From: CAKZNE01 sp964485405
GTDB lineage: Bacteria; Bacteroidota; Bacteroidia; Flavobacteriales; Schleiferiaceae
Length of the DNA stretch: 64,000 bases
Direction: 5' to 3'
NCBI GenBank assembly: GCA_964485405.1
Contig: CAZAJG010000011.1
Coordinates: 1 to 64,000, forward strand
Within the stretch, counting starts at the first letter, position 1. Each line of letters begins with the position of its first letter. Shown piece by piece: positions 1-6,155 of this stretch. The translations under genes were made by a program, and so were the position numbers. A model generated the notes under the pieces. It searched no databases, was not told the DNA's origin, and saw only the letters and a program-made list of their open reading frames with translations.

Positions 1-203
1 AAAATAGTGATAGGATATTATTTGAAGATTAAGTAATTGATTATCATTGAAATGGTATGCACTTTTAGTGCGTGTCTACTTTACAAAACACCCCACCAAC
101 TCCAATTTCACAGCCTTAAAAAGGCTTAAAACGCTTTTGGAATGTATAGGTGTTACAGAATAGTGATGAAAACATAATTTAGACACGTTGATAAAAGAGA
201 AAA
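1..203 (+). repeat. 203-bp direct repeat, copy 1
   Basis: Base-for-base identical to 1170-1372 by reading both. Identity starts at the first base of the window, so this copy may extend further left, and it ends after position 203. The unit holds the last ten sense codons and stop of a small ORF (ends N-S-D-R-I-L-F-E-D), a hairpin with arms 59-63 and 67-71, and a short AT-rich tail. Immediately after it an Rhs-type toxin-tip frame begins. Read as a recombination or duplication seam in a polymorphic-toxin cassette array. Confidence 0.95.
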
Positions 204-431
204 CCTGATGCCGAGGCTAGTGGGGCTCATACACAGCTCGGAATACGAAACGGAAGAAATGGTAGATACAGGCAAGGAAGAGAGTTTGATGCAAATGGAA
301 ATCCCGTAAAGGATATTGATTTTACAAATCACGGTCGACCTGCAATGCATCCAAACCCTCATCAACATCCATACGTTCCTAATAGTACTGGAGGAACTCC
401 AATGAGAGGTGCTCCTGAACCATTATTATAA
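195..431 (+). pseudogene. Orphan C-terminal tip of an Rhs-type polymorphic toxin
   Basis: A frame open from 195 (first distinctive codon 207) to a TAA at 429-431 has no start of its own. It contains the motifs GREFDANG, DIDFTNHGRP, NPHQHPYVPN and GGTPMRG close to the stop. This His/Pro/Gly-rich ending resembles, from memory, the end of polymorphic-toxin tips in Rhs proteins (bacterial toxin 24-like); the family name needs a search. The frame emerges from the 203-bp repeat, as expected for a displaced tip that recombination could return to a full-length Rhs gene, which is not in the window. The gene 15 bases downstream is its probable immunity partner. Confidence 0.6.
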
Positions 432-446
432 AGTGAAAATTGTGTT

Positions 447-875
447 ATGAATAAGATTGAATTAATAAATCAAGCAAATGGAGTTCTGTCAATTACTTTG
501 AACGATATTCTTGATTGTTTGAATCCAAAAAGGGACTCTTACTGGAAAGTTTTAAGTCTAGAAGTTAATGGCTACGATGGATCAATGAATATACTTGATT
601 TCGAAGTAGTGGTAAATTTGTCTGAAAATGGTTATTCTATTACCCTTGACCAGTTACGAGACTTAGCAGATTCAGCTCATCAGATTATTGAAATAATGAT
701 TATTGGCGATAGCAACAAGACTAAATTAAAACGTTATGAGACTGATGTGGAGATTCAATCAAACTGCAGATATAGTATAATGTTGATAGACTCTTCTTTC
801 TGGGAAATTAACACCTCTGATAACGATTTTTTCGAGAAGCTTAAAGAATTAGGACATGAAAGAAGTATTTGTTAG
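447..875 (+). CDS. Hypothetical protein, probable immunity protein for the 195-431 toxin tip
   Basis: A 142-residue soluble acidic protein with no signal peptide or membrane segment and no motif I recognise. Assignment rests on position: a compact gene starting 15 bases after the stop of a displaced toxin tip, on the same strand, is the usual place for the cognate immunity gene in Rhs loci. The next reading frame starts at 856 inside its 3' end, so the genes were probably translationally coupled. The function is inferred from context only. Confidence 0.5.
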   Translation: MNKIELINQANGVLSITLNDILDCLNPKRDSYWKVLSLEVNGYDGSMNILDFEVVVNLSENGYSITLDQLRDLADSAHQIIEIMIIGDSNKTKLKRYETDVEIQSNCRYSIMLIDSSFWEINTSDNDFFEKLKELGHERSIC

Positions 876-1040
876 AAAGTATTGGCAGGAAGAGGATGTA
901 ACGTTTTATCTACATTTTCTAAATAATGAAGCCCTAGCGCAAATAGAGATAACATCTGAGTCGAAAATGTTTTTGTCAACCGATGCGCTGATGAACATCA
1001 ACTATTAAGAGATATTAATAAGCATTTAAGCGGATCGTGA
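856..1040 (+). pseudogene. Frameshifted small hypothetical gene
   Basis: An ATG at 856 (protein begins M-K-E-V-F-V-R-K-Y-W) reads 50 codons to a TAA at 1006-1008. Near 980-990 a different frame takes over (A-D-E-H-Q-L-L-R-D-I-N-K-H-L) and runs to a TGA at 1038-1040 that overlaps the next ATG. The span of 185 bases is one short of a multiple of three, as expected for a single-base loss, real or from sequencing. The join would give a protein of about 61 residues. Family unknown; a small accessory or immunity gene is likely from context. Confidence 0.55.
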
Positions 1041-1201
1041 TGAGCAAACAAGGAGAAAATCTTATCTTAGAATTGAAGTCCAATCCCCAAGCATTCAATA
1101 AATTTGGAAAGAGCTACGAGCTACTTCAAGAATTTTTTAAAGGAATGCCTGTTGGTAGGGTAATGTTACAAAATAGTGATAGGATATTATTTGAAGATTA
1201 A
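1040..1201 (+). CDS. Small 53-residue ORF ending inside the 203-bp repeat
   Basis: Starts at an ATG whose first base is the last base of the preceding TGA, a coupled arrangement. It encodes 53 residues rich in F/L/E. The first 43 codons are unique, while the last ten and the stop lie in the direct repeat, so the C-terminus is probably not native. The N-terminal part (L-K-S-N-P-Q-A-F, F-G-K-S-Y-E-L-L) resembles, from memory, the start of short helical immunity proteins that are usually longer, suggesting truncation by the repeat insertion. Confidence 0.45.
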   Translation: MSKQGENLILELKSNPQAFNKFGKSYELLQEFFKGMPVGRVMLQNSDRILFED

Positions 1202-1372
1202 GTAATTGATTATCATTGAAATGGTATGCACTTTTAGTGCGTGTCTACTTTACAAAACACCCCACCAACTCCAATTTCACAGCCTTAAAAAGGCTTAAAA
1301 CGCTTTTGGAATGTATAGGTGTTACAGAATAGTGATGAAAACATAATTTAGACACGTTGATAAAAGAGAAAA
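1170..1372 (+). repeat. 203-bp direct repeat, copy 2
   Basis: Exact second copy of 1-203. It begins inside the 53-residue ORF and ends 14 bases before the ATG of the adenylate-kinase-like gene. The two copies bracket 966 bases carrying a toxin tip, a probable immunity gene and two damaged small genes. Perfect identity implies recent duplication or ongoing gene conversion. Confidence 0.95.
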
Positions 1373-1386
1373 ACAAACGAGCGGAA

Positions 1387-1950
1387 ATGGAAATATTGAT
1401 TATAACGGGACCTCCATATTCCGGAAAAGGAACACAATGTGAAGTATTAAAGACGCAACTAAATTTTGAACACGTATCAACTGGAGATAGATGTAGGTTA
1501 GAAAAAAAGAATGAAACTGAAATTGGGAAAGTGATGTCGGAATATGAAGAAAAAGGAGAGTTGGTTCCTGATTCAATTATGAAAAACCTTTTCAGTCAAA
1601 TACTTGATGAAAATCAAACGAAGAAAGGAATAATCCTAGATGGATATCCAAGAACTAAACCCCAAGTAAACGACTTGCTCGAACTTCTGAATTCAAAACA
1701 AATGGAAATTGGCAAAGTTTTAAACATTGATGTTCCGAAATCTGAGCTTTTGAAACGAGCGAATAAGAGAGCGGAAACATCTAATCGAAAAGATGATAAG
1801 GACCCTAAAATTCACACAAAAAGGATTGAAATTTTTGAAGATGTAACAAGACCTGCAATTGAGTACATGAAATCAAAAACGAATGTCTTAACCTTCAATG
1901 GACTTGGAACAGTAGATGAAATTACACATCGAGTTAAAGTTAGTTTATAA
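1387..1950 (+). CDS. Adenylate kinase family protein (accessory paralogue)
   Basis: A 187-residue nucleoside-monophosphate kinase. Visible family motifs: P-loop GPPYSGKGTQ near residues 8-17 (the usual family motif has GSGKGT), S-T-G-D for AMP binding near 31-34, L-D-G-Y-P-R-T in mid-protein, and a lid/closing stretch with N-R-K-D-D and R-I-E-I-F-E-D-V-T-R-P. The lid is short and lacks zinc-binding cysteines. The ATG at 1387 is preferred because it directly precedes the first beta strand; an upstream TTG at 1357 lies in the repeat. The gene stands alone among toxin scraps rather than in a ribosomal or housekeeping setting, so it is probably an acquired second copy. Confidence 0.8.
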   Translation: MEILIITGPPYSGKGTQCEVLKTQLNFEHVSTGDRCRLEKKNETEIGKVMSEYEEKGELVPDSIMKNLFSQILDENQTKKGIILDGYPRTKPQVNDLLELLNSKQMEIGKVLNIDVPKSELLKRANKRAETSNRKDDKDPKIHTKRIEIFEDVTRPAIEYMKSKTNVLTFNGLGTVDEITHRVKVSL

Positions 1951-1979
1951 AAATCTTTTTATTCAAGATCCAAATCTGC

Positions 1980-2075
1980 TTTATAAACAAATCTTGCCCA
2001 GTGATGAATTTGGGAATAAAAACTCTCGGTTTTTCTCAGGCTGTGGCTATTTCTCTTTTTGAGTTTACCTGGTAG
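1980..2075 (+). pseudogene. Degenerate Rhs toxin-junction segment, copy 1
   Basis: The frame encodes P-V-M-N-L-G-I-K-T-L-G-F-S-Q-A-V-A-I, close to P-V-M-S-L-G-I-E-A-L-G-F-S-E-A-V-S-I in 2966-3175. Nucleotides 1999-2047 match 2990-3039 with scattered differences. It stops at a TAG (2073-2075) and has no toxin domain attached. Two copies of the segment that precedes a toxin tip are expected where tips have been stacked by recombination at conserved junction DNA. Confidence 0.6.
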
Positions 2076-2115
2076 GACAAACCGTATGTGACGCAATTAA
2101 AGATCAATTGAAATA

Positions 2116-2517
2116 ATGAAAACAATCATTTTAAGCATAATGCTAATTAGCATTGTAGGCTCCTCTGCTCAACAGGGAACTCATGAAGTAGTATCTATCA
2201 AGAAAGTATCCAATAATGATGGCTCGGAGTTCGTTGAAAAATGTGACTCCTGGGATTTATCTAAAAAGGATGTTGTGGAAATAATAAAGCTTTCAAAGAA
2301 AATAGATGAAACTGAAAAGCATCATTTTTATTACGAGTTGCCATGCAACTTTGAAGGAGAAATAGAGATAGAAGGAGCAACCTACTCTTATGAAATCAAT
2401 GCTGGTTCAACGTTTTACTTAGAAACGCCTAATGGCAGAGATCTATATGGTTGTTCTTCAGAAGAATGTGATCAATATTTTCTTTTAAGTGGCGGTAACG
2501 AAGAGGATGTAGAATAG
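2116..2517 (+). CDS. Hypothetical secreted protein, possible periplasmic immunity protein
   Basis: 133 residues with an N-terminal signal sequence (about residues 1-18, hydrophobic I/L/M core then S-S-A-Q). The mature part has four cysteines (C-D-S-W-D, L-P-C-N-F, G-C-S-S-E-E-C) that could form disulfides, and an acidic tail. I do not recognise a named family, although proteins of this pattern occur beside toxins in Bacteroidota. It sits between Rhs fragments on the same strand; export would suit neutralising a toxin acting in the periplasm. Function inferred only. Confidence 0.55.
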   Translation: MKTIILSIMLISIVGSSAQQGTHEVVSIKKVSNNDGSEFVEKCDSWDLSKKDVVEIIKLSKKIDETEKHHFYYELPCNFEGEIEIEGATYSYEINAGSTFYLETPNGRDLYGCSSEECDQYFLLSGGNEEDVE

Positions 2518-2519
2518 AA

Positions 2520-2672
2520 TACCTCGCCTCCAGACAAGGCTGTGGCTTTAGGTTTAATACTCAGACCGGAGAATTTTTAAGTATTCATCCTAATGGTAGT
2601 ATTCAAACTTTTTTCAGACCAAAACAAGGTTTGAATTACTACTTAAAACAAGTTGAAAAATATGGAAACTAA
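2520..2672 (+). pseudogene. Second orphan polymorphic-toxin C-terminus
   Basis: A frame without its own start encodes N-T-Q-T-G-E-F-L-S-I, P-N-G-S-I-Q-T-F-F-R-P and L-N-Y-Y-L-K-Q-V-E-K-Y-G-N before a TAA at 2670-2672. The P-N-G-x-I-x-T-F-F-x-P ending is familiar from the last 40 residues of many Rhs and other polymorphic toxins. Only about 45 residues remain. Its stop overlaps the start of the CPCC gene, the classic toxin-immunity overlap. The catalytic part is missing, so the toxin is probably inactive here. Confidence 0.55.
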
Positions 2673-2925
2673 GCAAAACAAGCATGGTAAATATCAATGT
2701 CCTTGCTGTATGTACTACACCTTAAATGAAGAACCAGACAACACCTTTCAAACCTGTCCAGTGTGTTTCTGGGAGGATGATGGTATTCAATTAAATGACT
2801 CTGATTACAAAGGAGGAGCAAATGAGATTAGTCTTAACGAAGCCCGAAAAAACTTTAAAAAGATTGGAGTAATAGATTTGCAATTTAAGAAGCAAGTTAG
2901 ACCACCTAAGGAAGATGAGTTATAA
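2662..2925 (+). CDS. CPCC-family cysteine-rich protein, probable immunity protein
   Basis: 87 residues from the ATG at 2662; a TTG nine bases upstream is less likely. Motifs Y-Q-C-P-C-C-M-Y-Y-T-L and Q-T-C-P-V-C-F-W-E-D-D-G form a probable zinc-binding four-cysteine knuckle, followed by G-G-A-N and L-N-E-A-R-K-N-F. This matches the Cys_rich_CPCC family, small proteins frequently found immediately after polymorphic toxins. Overlap of its start with the toxin-tail stop supports the immunity role. The fold call is strong; the role is from context. Confidence 0.8.
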   Translation: METKQNKHGKYQCPCCMYYTLNEEPDNTFQTCPVCFWEDDGIQLNDSDYKGGANEISLNEARKNFKKIGVIDLQFKKQVRPPKEDEL

Positions 2926-2965
2926 GTTGGTAGTGTTTACTCGCCACCGCTGATCAAGCTCAGGA

Positions 2966-3175
2966 TTGAACCCAATTTATTCCTCTGGTCCAGTGATGAG
3001 TTTGGGGATTGAAGCACTCGGTTTTTCTGAGGCTGTTAGTATAGCTAGAGTTAACAATTCTGTACCGAATAGATTGGCGCGTATAATACCAAGAAATATT
3101 AATTCGACTACCCTAGGAGCCTCCGCTGCCGCACGACTCCTGTCGCGTGTGCTGCGTAGTATTGGTATTGTATAG
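2966..3175 (+). pseudogene. Rhs toxin-junction segment, copy 2
   Basis: Encodes N-P-I-Y-S-S-G-P-V-M-S-L-G-I-E-A-L-G-F-S, then N-S-V-P-N-R-L-A-R-I-I-P and T-T-L-G-A-S. From memory this resembles the stretch linking Rhs cores to toxin tips in Bacteroidota. It opens at a TTG with stops before it and ends at a TAG (3173-3175) after palindrome-rich sequence not typical of coding DNA. Two further frames, one before and one after, suggest an originally continuous gene now broken on both sides. Confidence 0.55.
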
Positions 3176-3202
3176 ATAAACCACACGAGCGACTCGTGCG
3201 GC
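3127..3202. repeat. Cluster of GC-rich inverted repeats interrupting the Rhs junction
   Basis: CACGAG-CGA-CTCGTG at 3183-3197 is a perfect 6-bp hairpin with a 3-base loop, extended by flanking CA/CG bases. At 3131-3148 a related imperfect palindrome reads CACGAC-TCCT-GTCGCGTG. The two halves are also partly complementary (GCCGCACGA versus TCGTGCGGC), so the 70 bases could fold as one long stem. The composition is visibly richer in G and C than the flanks. It sits exactly where the Rhs frame breaks, so it may be a small palindromic insertion. Confidence 0.6.
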
Positions 3203-3280
3203 ATCCCTACGGTCTCCTTTGGAGGGCTTTCACTAATTAAAACTGGAGGAAAAGAAGGACTGAAAAGAGTCGGTAGGTGG

Positions 3281-3577
3281 ATGTCAAAAACCGAGTATGA
3301 AACTATGAAAAAAACAGGTAGAATGGTAGAGGGTGCTGGAGGCCAAACATTTGTTTCGATAGGAGGTTCAACGGCTTTTAAAGGAGCAACGAAAGGATCA
3401 GTTTATGTTGAGTTTAGCGTTCCAAAAAGTAGCTTACTAAAGGGAGGGCAATCAAACTGGTTTAAAGTTTTAGGGCCAAATGCTAAAGCTAGTCAAAGAC
3501 ATATTTTGCAAAAACAGGGAGGTGAGTTTCTTCCTGAATTTAAAGACCTATCCAAAATTCTGGAATTTAAAAATTAG
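3281..3577 (+). CDS. TreTu-like ADP-ribosyltransferase toxin tip (partial, detached)
   Basis: 98 residues containing M-S-K-T-E-Y-E-T-M-K-K-T-G, a glycine-rich turn, G-S-V-Y-V-E-F-S-V-P, and W-F-K-V-L-G-P. From memory this order resembles TreTu-type toxin tips, ART-fold enzymes found on Rhs proteins. The frame is open upstream to 3176, so the ATG is internal to what was a longer protein; the junction segment at 2966-3175 is the likely former N-terminal neighbour. Its stop lies two bases before the next ATG. Whether it is expressed alone is unknown; the family call needs a profile search. Confidence 0.55.
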   Translation: MSKTEYETMKKTGRMVEGAGGQTFVSIGGSTAFKGATKGSVYVEFSVPKSSLLKGGQSNWFKVLGPNAKASQRHILQKQGGEFLPEFKDLSKILEFKN

Positions 3578-3579
3578 CT

Positions 3580-3867
3580 ATGAGTGAAGAGAAAAATATC
3601 GACTGGTTCAAAAAAGAGTTAGTTAATAATTTTAAAGATTATCAGATTACCTACAGGTTTTTTGAAGAAGGAGATTTTGGGTCTCTCAACCAAGTAATAT
3701 TGGAATCTTCGGAAAAAGGAGGTGGAATTGATTTTTGGGGTCAGGGTTGGCTAGGTGTTGATCTATATGATTACAAAAACGATAAACAGTTGATAAATAT
3801 TCTATTAGAGCCACATCAAGAAGATGAAAAGAATAAGGCTTTAAAGAAGCTAAAGGAACTATCTTAA
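3580..3867 (+). CDS. Small acidic protein, probable immunity partner of the 3281 toxin
   Basis: 95 residues, no signal peptide, with aromatic/glycine-rich centre (D-F-W-G-Q-G-W-L-G-V-D-L-Y-D-Y) and an acidic/lysine helix at the end. It begins two bases after the toxin stop, so it is almost certainly co-transcribed and coupled. I do not recognise a named family. Immunity to the TreTu-like tip is inferred from position and size. Confidence 0.6.
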   Translation: MSEEKNIDWFKKELVNNFKDYQITYRFFEEGDFGSLNQVILESSEKGGGIDFWGQGWLGVDLYDYKNDKQLINILLEPHQEDEKNKALKKLKELS

Positions 3868-3918
3868 CCTTGTAATGAAAGTCTTATTCATGAATATAGA
3901 GCCTCAATTGAAGAGGTT

Positions 3919-4434
3919 CTATATTTTTAACAGTCTTTTGTAGAGATGGTAGTTTTCCATATCAAAGCAGACGAACAGTACTTTGTCGAAGTTTACCTCT
4001 TCTAAGAACTTTCTCACGGTAGCTATTGCAATAGAAGCAGCATTTTCCTTTGGAAACTTGTAAATACCGGTACTGATATTAGGAAAAGCGATTGACCTGA
4101 TTTTATTATCCTTTGCCAACCTTAGACTATTTGTATAGGCAGAAGCAAGCAATTTTTCTTCATCATTTTTTCCACCGTTCCAAACCGGACCAACTGTATG
4201 GATTACAAATTTTGCTGAAAGGTTTCCAGCAGTAGTTATAACTGCCTCTCCTACCTTACAGCCTCCTTGTTTATTTCTGATCTTTTGGCATTCTTCCAAG
4301 ATTGATTTTCCACCGGCTCTATATATTGCTCCATCTACACCACCACCACCTAAAAGTGAAGTGTTGGCAGCATTTACAATAGCATCTACTTGAATTTTAG
4401 TAATATCTCCTTTTACAAGTTCAATAGCTTTCAT
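3919..4434 (-). CDS. Macrodomain protein (ADP-ribose / O-acetyl-ADP-ribose hydrolase type)
   Basis: A 171-residue stand-alone macrodomain. Hallmarks: G-D-I-T at 9-12, V-N-A-A-N at 20-24, the glycine loop G-G-G-G-V-D-G-A-I at 29-37, H-T-V-G-P-V-W at 79-85, and N-I-S-T-G-I-Y-K-F-P at 119-128, which contacts the distal ribose. This is the MacroD type, known to remove ADP-ribose from acidic residues and to deacetylate O-acetyl-ADP-ribose. The ATG at 4434 fits the family start; an in-frame upstream extension overlaps the divergent gene and is unlikely. It faces a RES-like gene 74 bases away, and an ART-type toxin tip lies about 340 bases past its 3' end, so an antitoxin or self-protection role is plausible. 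Confidence 0.92.
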   Translation of the reverse strand: MKAIELVKGDITKIQVDAIVNAANTSLLGGGGVDGAIYRAGGKSILEECQKIRNKQGGCKVGEAVITTAGNLSAKFVIHTVGPVWNGGKNDEEKLLASAYTNSLRLAKDNKIRSIAFPNISTGIYKFPKENAASIAIATVRKFLEEVNFDKVLFVCFDMENYHLYKRLLKI

Positions 4435-4508
4435 ATCATAACCATTGATCACAAATGTATTATCAATATCTTTAAAAACATGAAGCCAAAATATCTTTAA
4501 TTTTCTCA

Positions 4509-5459
4509 ATGATGAGTAAAGATGAATTATCCCAATTCCCAACTTTGGAAGAAGCGAAGGAAATAATAAGAAACCTCGGAAGTAAGAAATGGGCTAGTCG
4601 ACAAAATAGTGAAAGTGTTGCCGATTATAGCGAAAGGGTTAGAAAAGAAATGCACTCTGCTTTTAAGGGCTGGCTCAGTGTATTTCTACCAAGTCAAGCA
4701 TCAGAACTCAATTTACCATTGTTCAGAACACGTCCAATGGATGAAATTGTAAATAGTGATGCAATAAGCGAATATAGTTATTCTCCCATTTGTGTAACCA
4801 CAAAGCCGGGAAGATGCCATTTTCCTGACCATCCGGTTTTTTACTGCTCGTTGAACGCTGCTACATCTCTACTTGAAGCATATTATTCATGTAAAAAGCG
4901 AACGCAGAGATTCTGCATTGGGAAGTGGGGCGTCCATAGGAATGACTGGCGAATAATCATTCAGTATTTTACTCTTTTAAATTTACCAAAGAAAAACTCT
5001 CTACACTTATTATCATCACCCTTCGAAGAACAGTTAAAAAAAAGTTTAAATGGAGAGTTAAGTGACTCGCAGATAAAAGGCACAAAGGTTATTTTTGAGT
5101 ATTTACACAACCTTTTCGTTTCAGAATCTAATTTTGAATTAACAGCTGTATTGGCTCATCTAGGTTTATACGCTGATCATAATTTTCGTACCGATATTCT
5201 TTTATACCCCAGCGTAGCTGCAAGTTTGACAGGAGCAAACGCGGCCATCCAGCCTAATTTTGTAGACAATAACATGTTTTTAGAATATGTTTATATGCTT
5301 AATCTTGATAGTTTCGACCAGAAGACGGGTAGATTTCAGGTTTCTCTACTTAGATACGGAGAAGTAGAAAAAAATGTTTTGTTATGGAAGGATCATGACA
5401 ATAATAATAGTAGCTATATGAAAAGACTTGAAGATGATTTTGGTCCTTTGAGCACCTAG
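4509..5459 (+). CDS. RES-domain-like protein, putative NAD+-consuming toxin
   Basis: 316 residues. RES-like signatures in order: L-F-R-T-R-P with R73, H-P-V-F-Y-C-S-L-N-A-A-T-S-L-L-E-A at 109-124 with Y112 and E123, and Y-P-S-V at 233-236 followed by G-A-N-A-A-I-Q-P. RES enzymes (ParT/Res/MbcT) share an ADP-ribosyltransferase-like fold and degrade NAD+ or modify a target. This protein is longer than the classical ~150-230 residues, with about 70 residues before the first motif and an extra middle segment (~125-210). No Xre-type antitoxin is adjacent; the divergent neighbour is a macrodomain. Two ATGs (4509, 4512) are equally good. Family membership is read by eye. Confidence 0.6.
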   Translation: MMSKDELSQFPTLEEAKEIIRNLGSKKWASRQNSESVADYSERVRKEMHSAFKGWLSVFLPSQASELNLPLFRTRPMDEIVNSDAISEYSYSPICVTTKPGRCHFPDHPVFYCSLNAATSLLEAYYSCKKRTQRFCIGKWGVHRNDWRIIIQYFTLLNLPKKNSLHLLSSPFEEQLKKSLNGELSDSQIKGTKVIFEYLHNLFVSESNFELTAVLAHLGLYADHNFRTDILLYPSVAASLTGANAAIQPNFVDNNMFLEYVYMLNLDSFDQKTGRFQVSLLRYGEVEKNVLLWKDHDNNNSSYMKRLEDDFGPLST

Positions 5460-5508
5460 CATTTTGGCCAGTTCAATTTTGTTTAGAGATATTTTTCAAA
5501 GCAGCTAG

Positions 5509-5631
5509 GATTATTGGATTTCTTACTGGGCGCCCAATACCACCTCTACCTTTGTAACAAACGGGATTAAGATTAATACCAATGCAGCAGGAGGTATAAA
5601 AAAAGTGTTTACCAATTTTCTGGATGAATAA
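5509..5631 (+). pseudogene. Short protein fragment in the Rhs remnant region
   Basis: A frame open from 5509 to TAA at 5629-5631 encodes Y-W-A-P-N-T-T-S-T-F-V-T-N-G-I and G-G-I-K-K-V-F-T-N-F-L-D-E with no plausible start codon. It overlaps the beginning of the next frame by eight bases. It is probably the C-terminal end of a gene lost by rearrangement. No family recognised. Confidence 0.35.
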
Positions 5632-6073
5632 CGTCACGGCAGACTCGTTTGAAATGGGCGGTCGAGTTTGGTACAAGATTGCCACGTCCATTCAGGGGCT
5701 TGCTAGCGAGGCTAAAAAGGAAGGAGTAGATGAGATTTATTTTTTGGAAGGTGATTATGAAACAGCGAGCCAAATTGAAGTAACTAATGAAAAGGGAATT
5801 AAGGAGTTCATAACTTCTGCCACGGATGATGAATATGGGTATAGTGGAGATTACAGCAGAAAGAACGATGCGACCAACTGGAATGAGTTTCAGTATAGAA
5901 ACTATGACGCAAGGATAGGTAGATGGTTGAGTCCTGATCCGATGAGGCAATATCATAGCCCTTATGTGGGGATGGGGAATAACGCGGTATCTACCTTTGA
6001 TCCGACAGGATTGTACGGATATGTAAATGATGTTGGTGTGGAGTTAGTACCTTTATTCGGACATAAAATTTAA
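5624..6073 (+). pseudogene. Rhs repeat-associated core remnant
   Basis: The last 60 residues carry the Rhs core signature: F-Q-Y-R-N-Y-D-A-R-I-G-R-W-L-S-P-D-P near residues 90-107, then Y-V-G-M-G-N-N-A-V-S and F-D-P-T-G-L-Y-G. In complete Rhs proteins this core follows more than a thousand residues of YD repeats and precedes the toxin tip; here only 149 residues remain and the tip is replaced by about 20 residues ending G-H-K-I. The first 80 residues (I-Y-F-L-E-G-D-Y-E-T-A) are not typical Rhs. A broken toxin gene. Confidence 0.75.
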
Positions 6074-6155
6074 GACTATTAATGAATTTGAAATATATAA
6101 TCCACAAATAGCCGCGTAGCTTTTCTTACTCTCCAACTTTTTGTTGCATGCCCAA

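Noticed and set aside
153..368. Minus-strand open frame of 71 codons
   Set aside because: It lies antisense to the toxin-tip frame and the repeat, with Cys/Ser-rich composition and no motif.
1357..1386. Upstream TTG start for the adenylate kinase gene
   Set aside because: Would place translation start in the direct repeat; the ATG at 1387 matches the family N-terminus.
2977..3204. Minus-strand open frame of 75 codons
   Set aside because: Antisense to the Rhs junction segment; open only because of palindromic sequence.
4435..4542. N-terminal extension of the macrodomain frame
   Set aside because: Would overlap the divergent RES gene start and lacks family residues.
5609..5956. Minus-strand open frame of 115 codons
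   Set aside because: Antisense to the Rhs core remnant, which has the clear family motifs.
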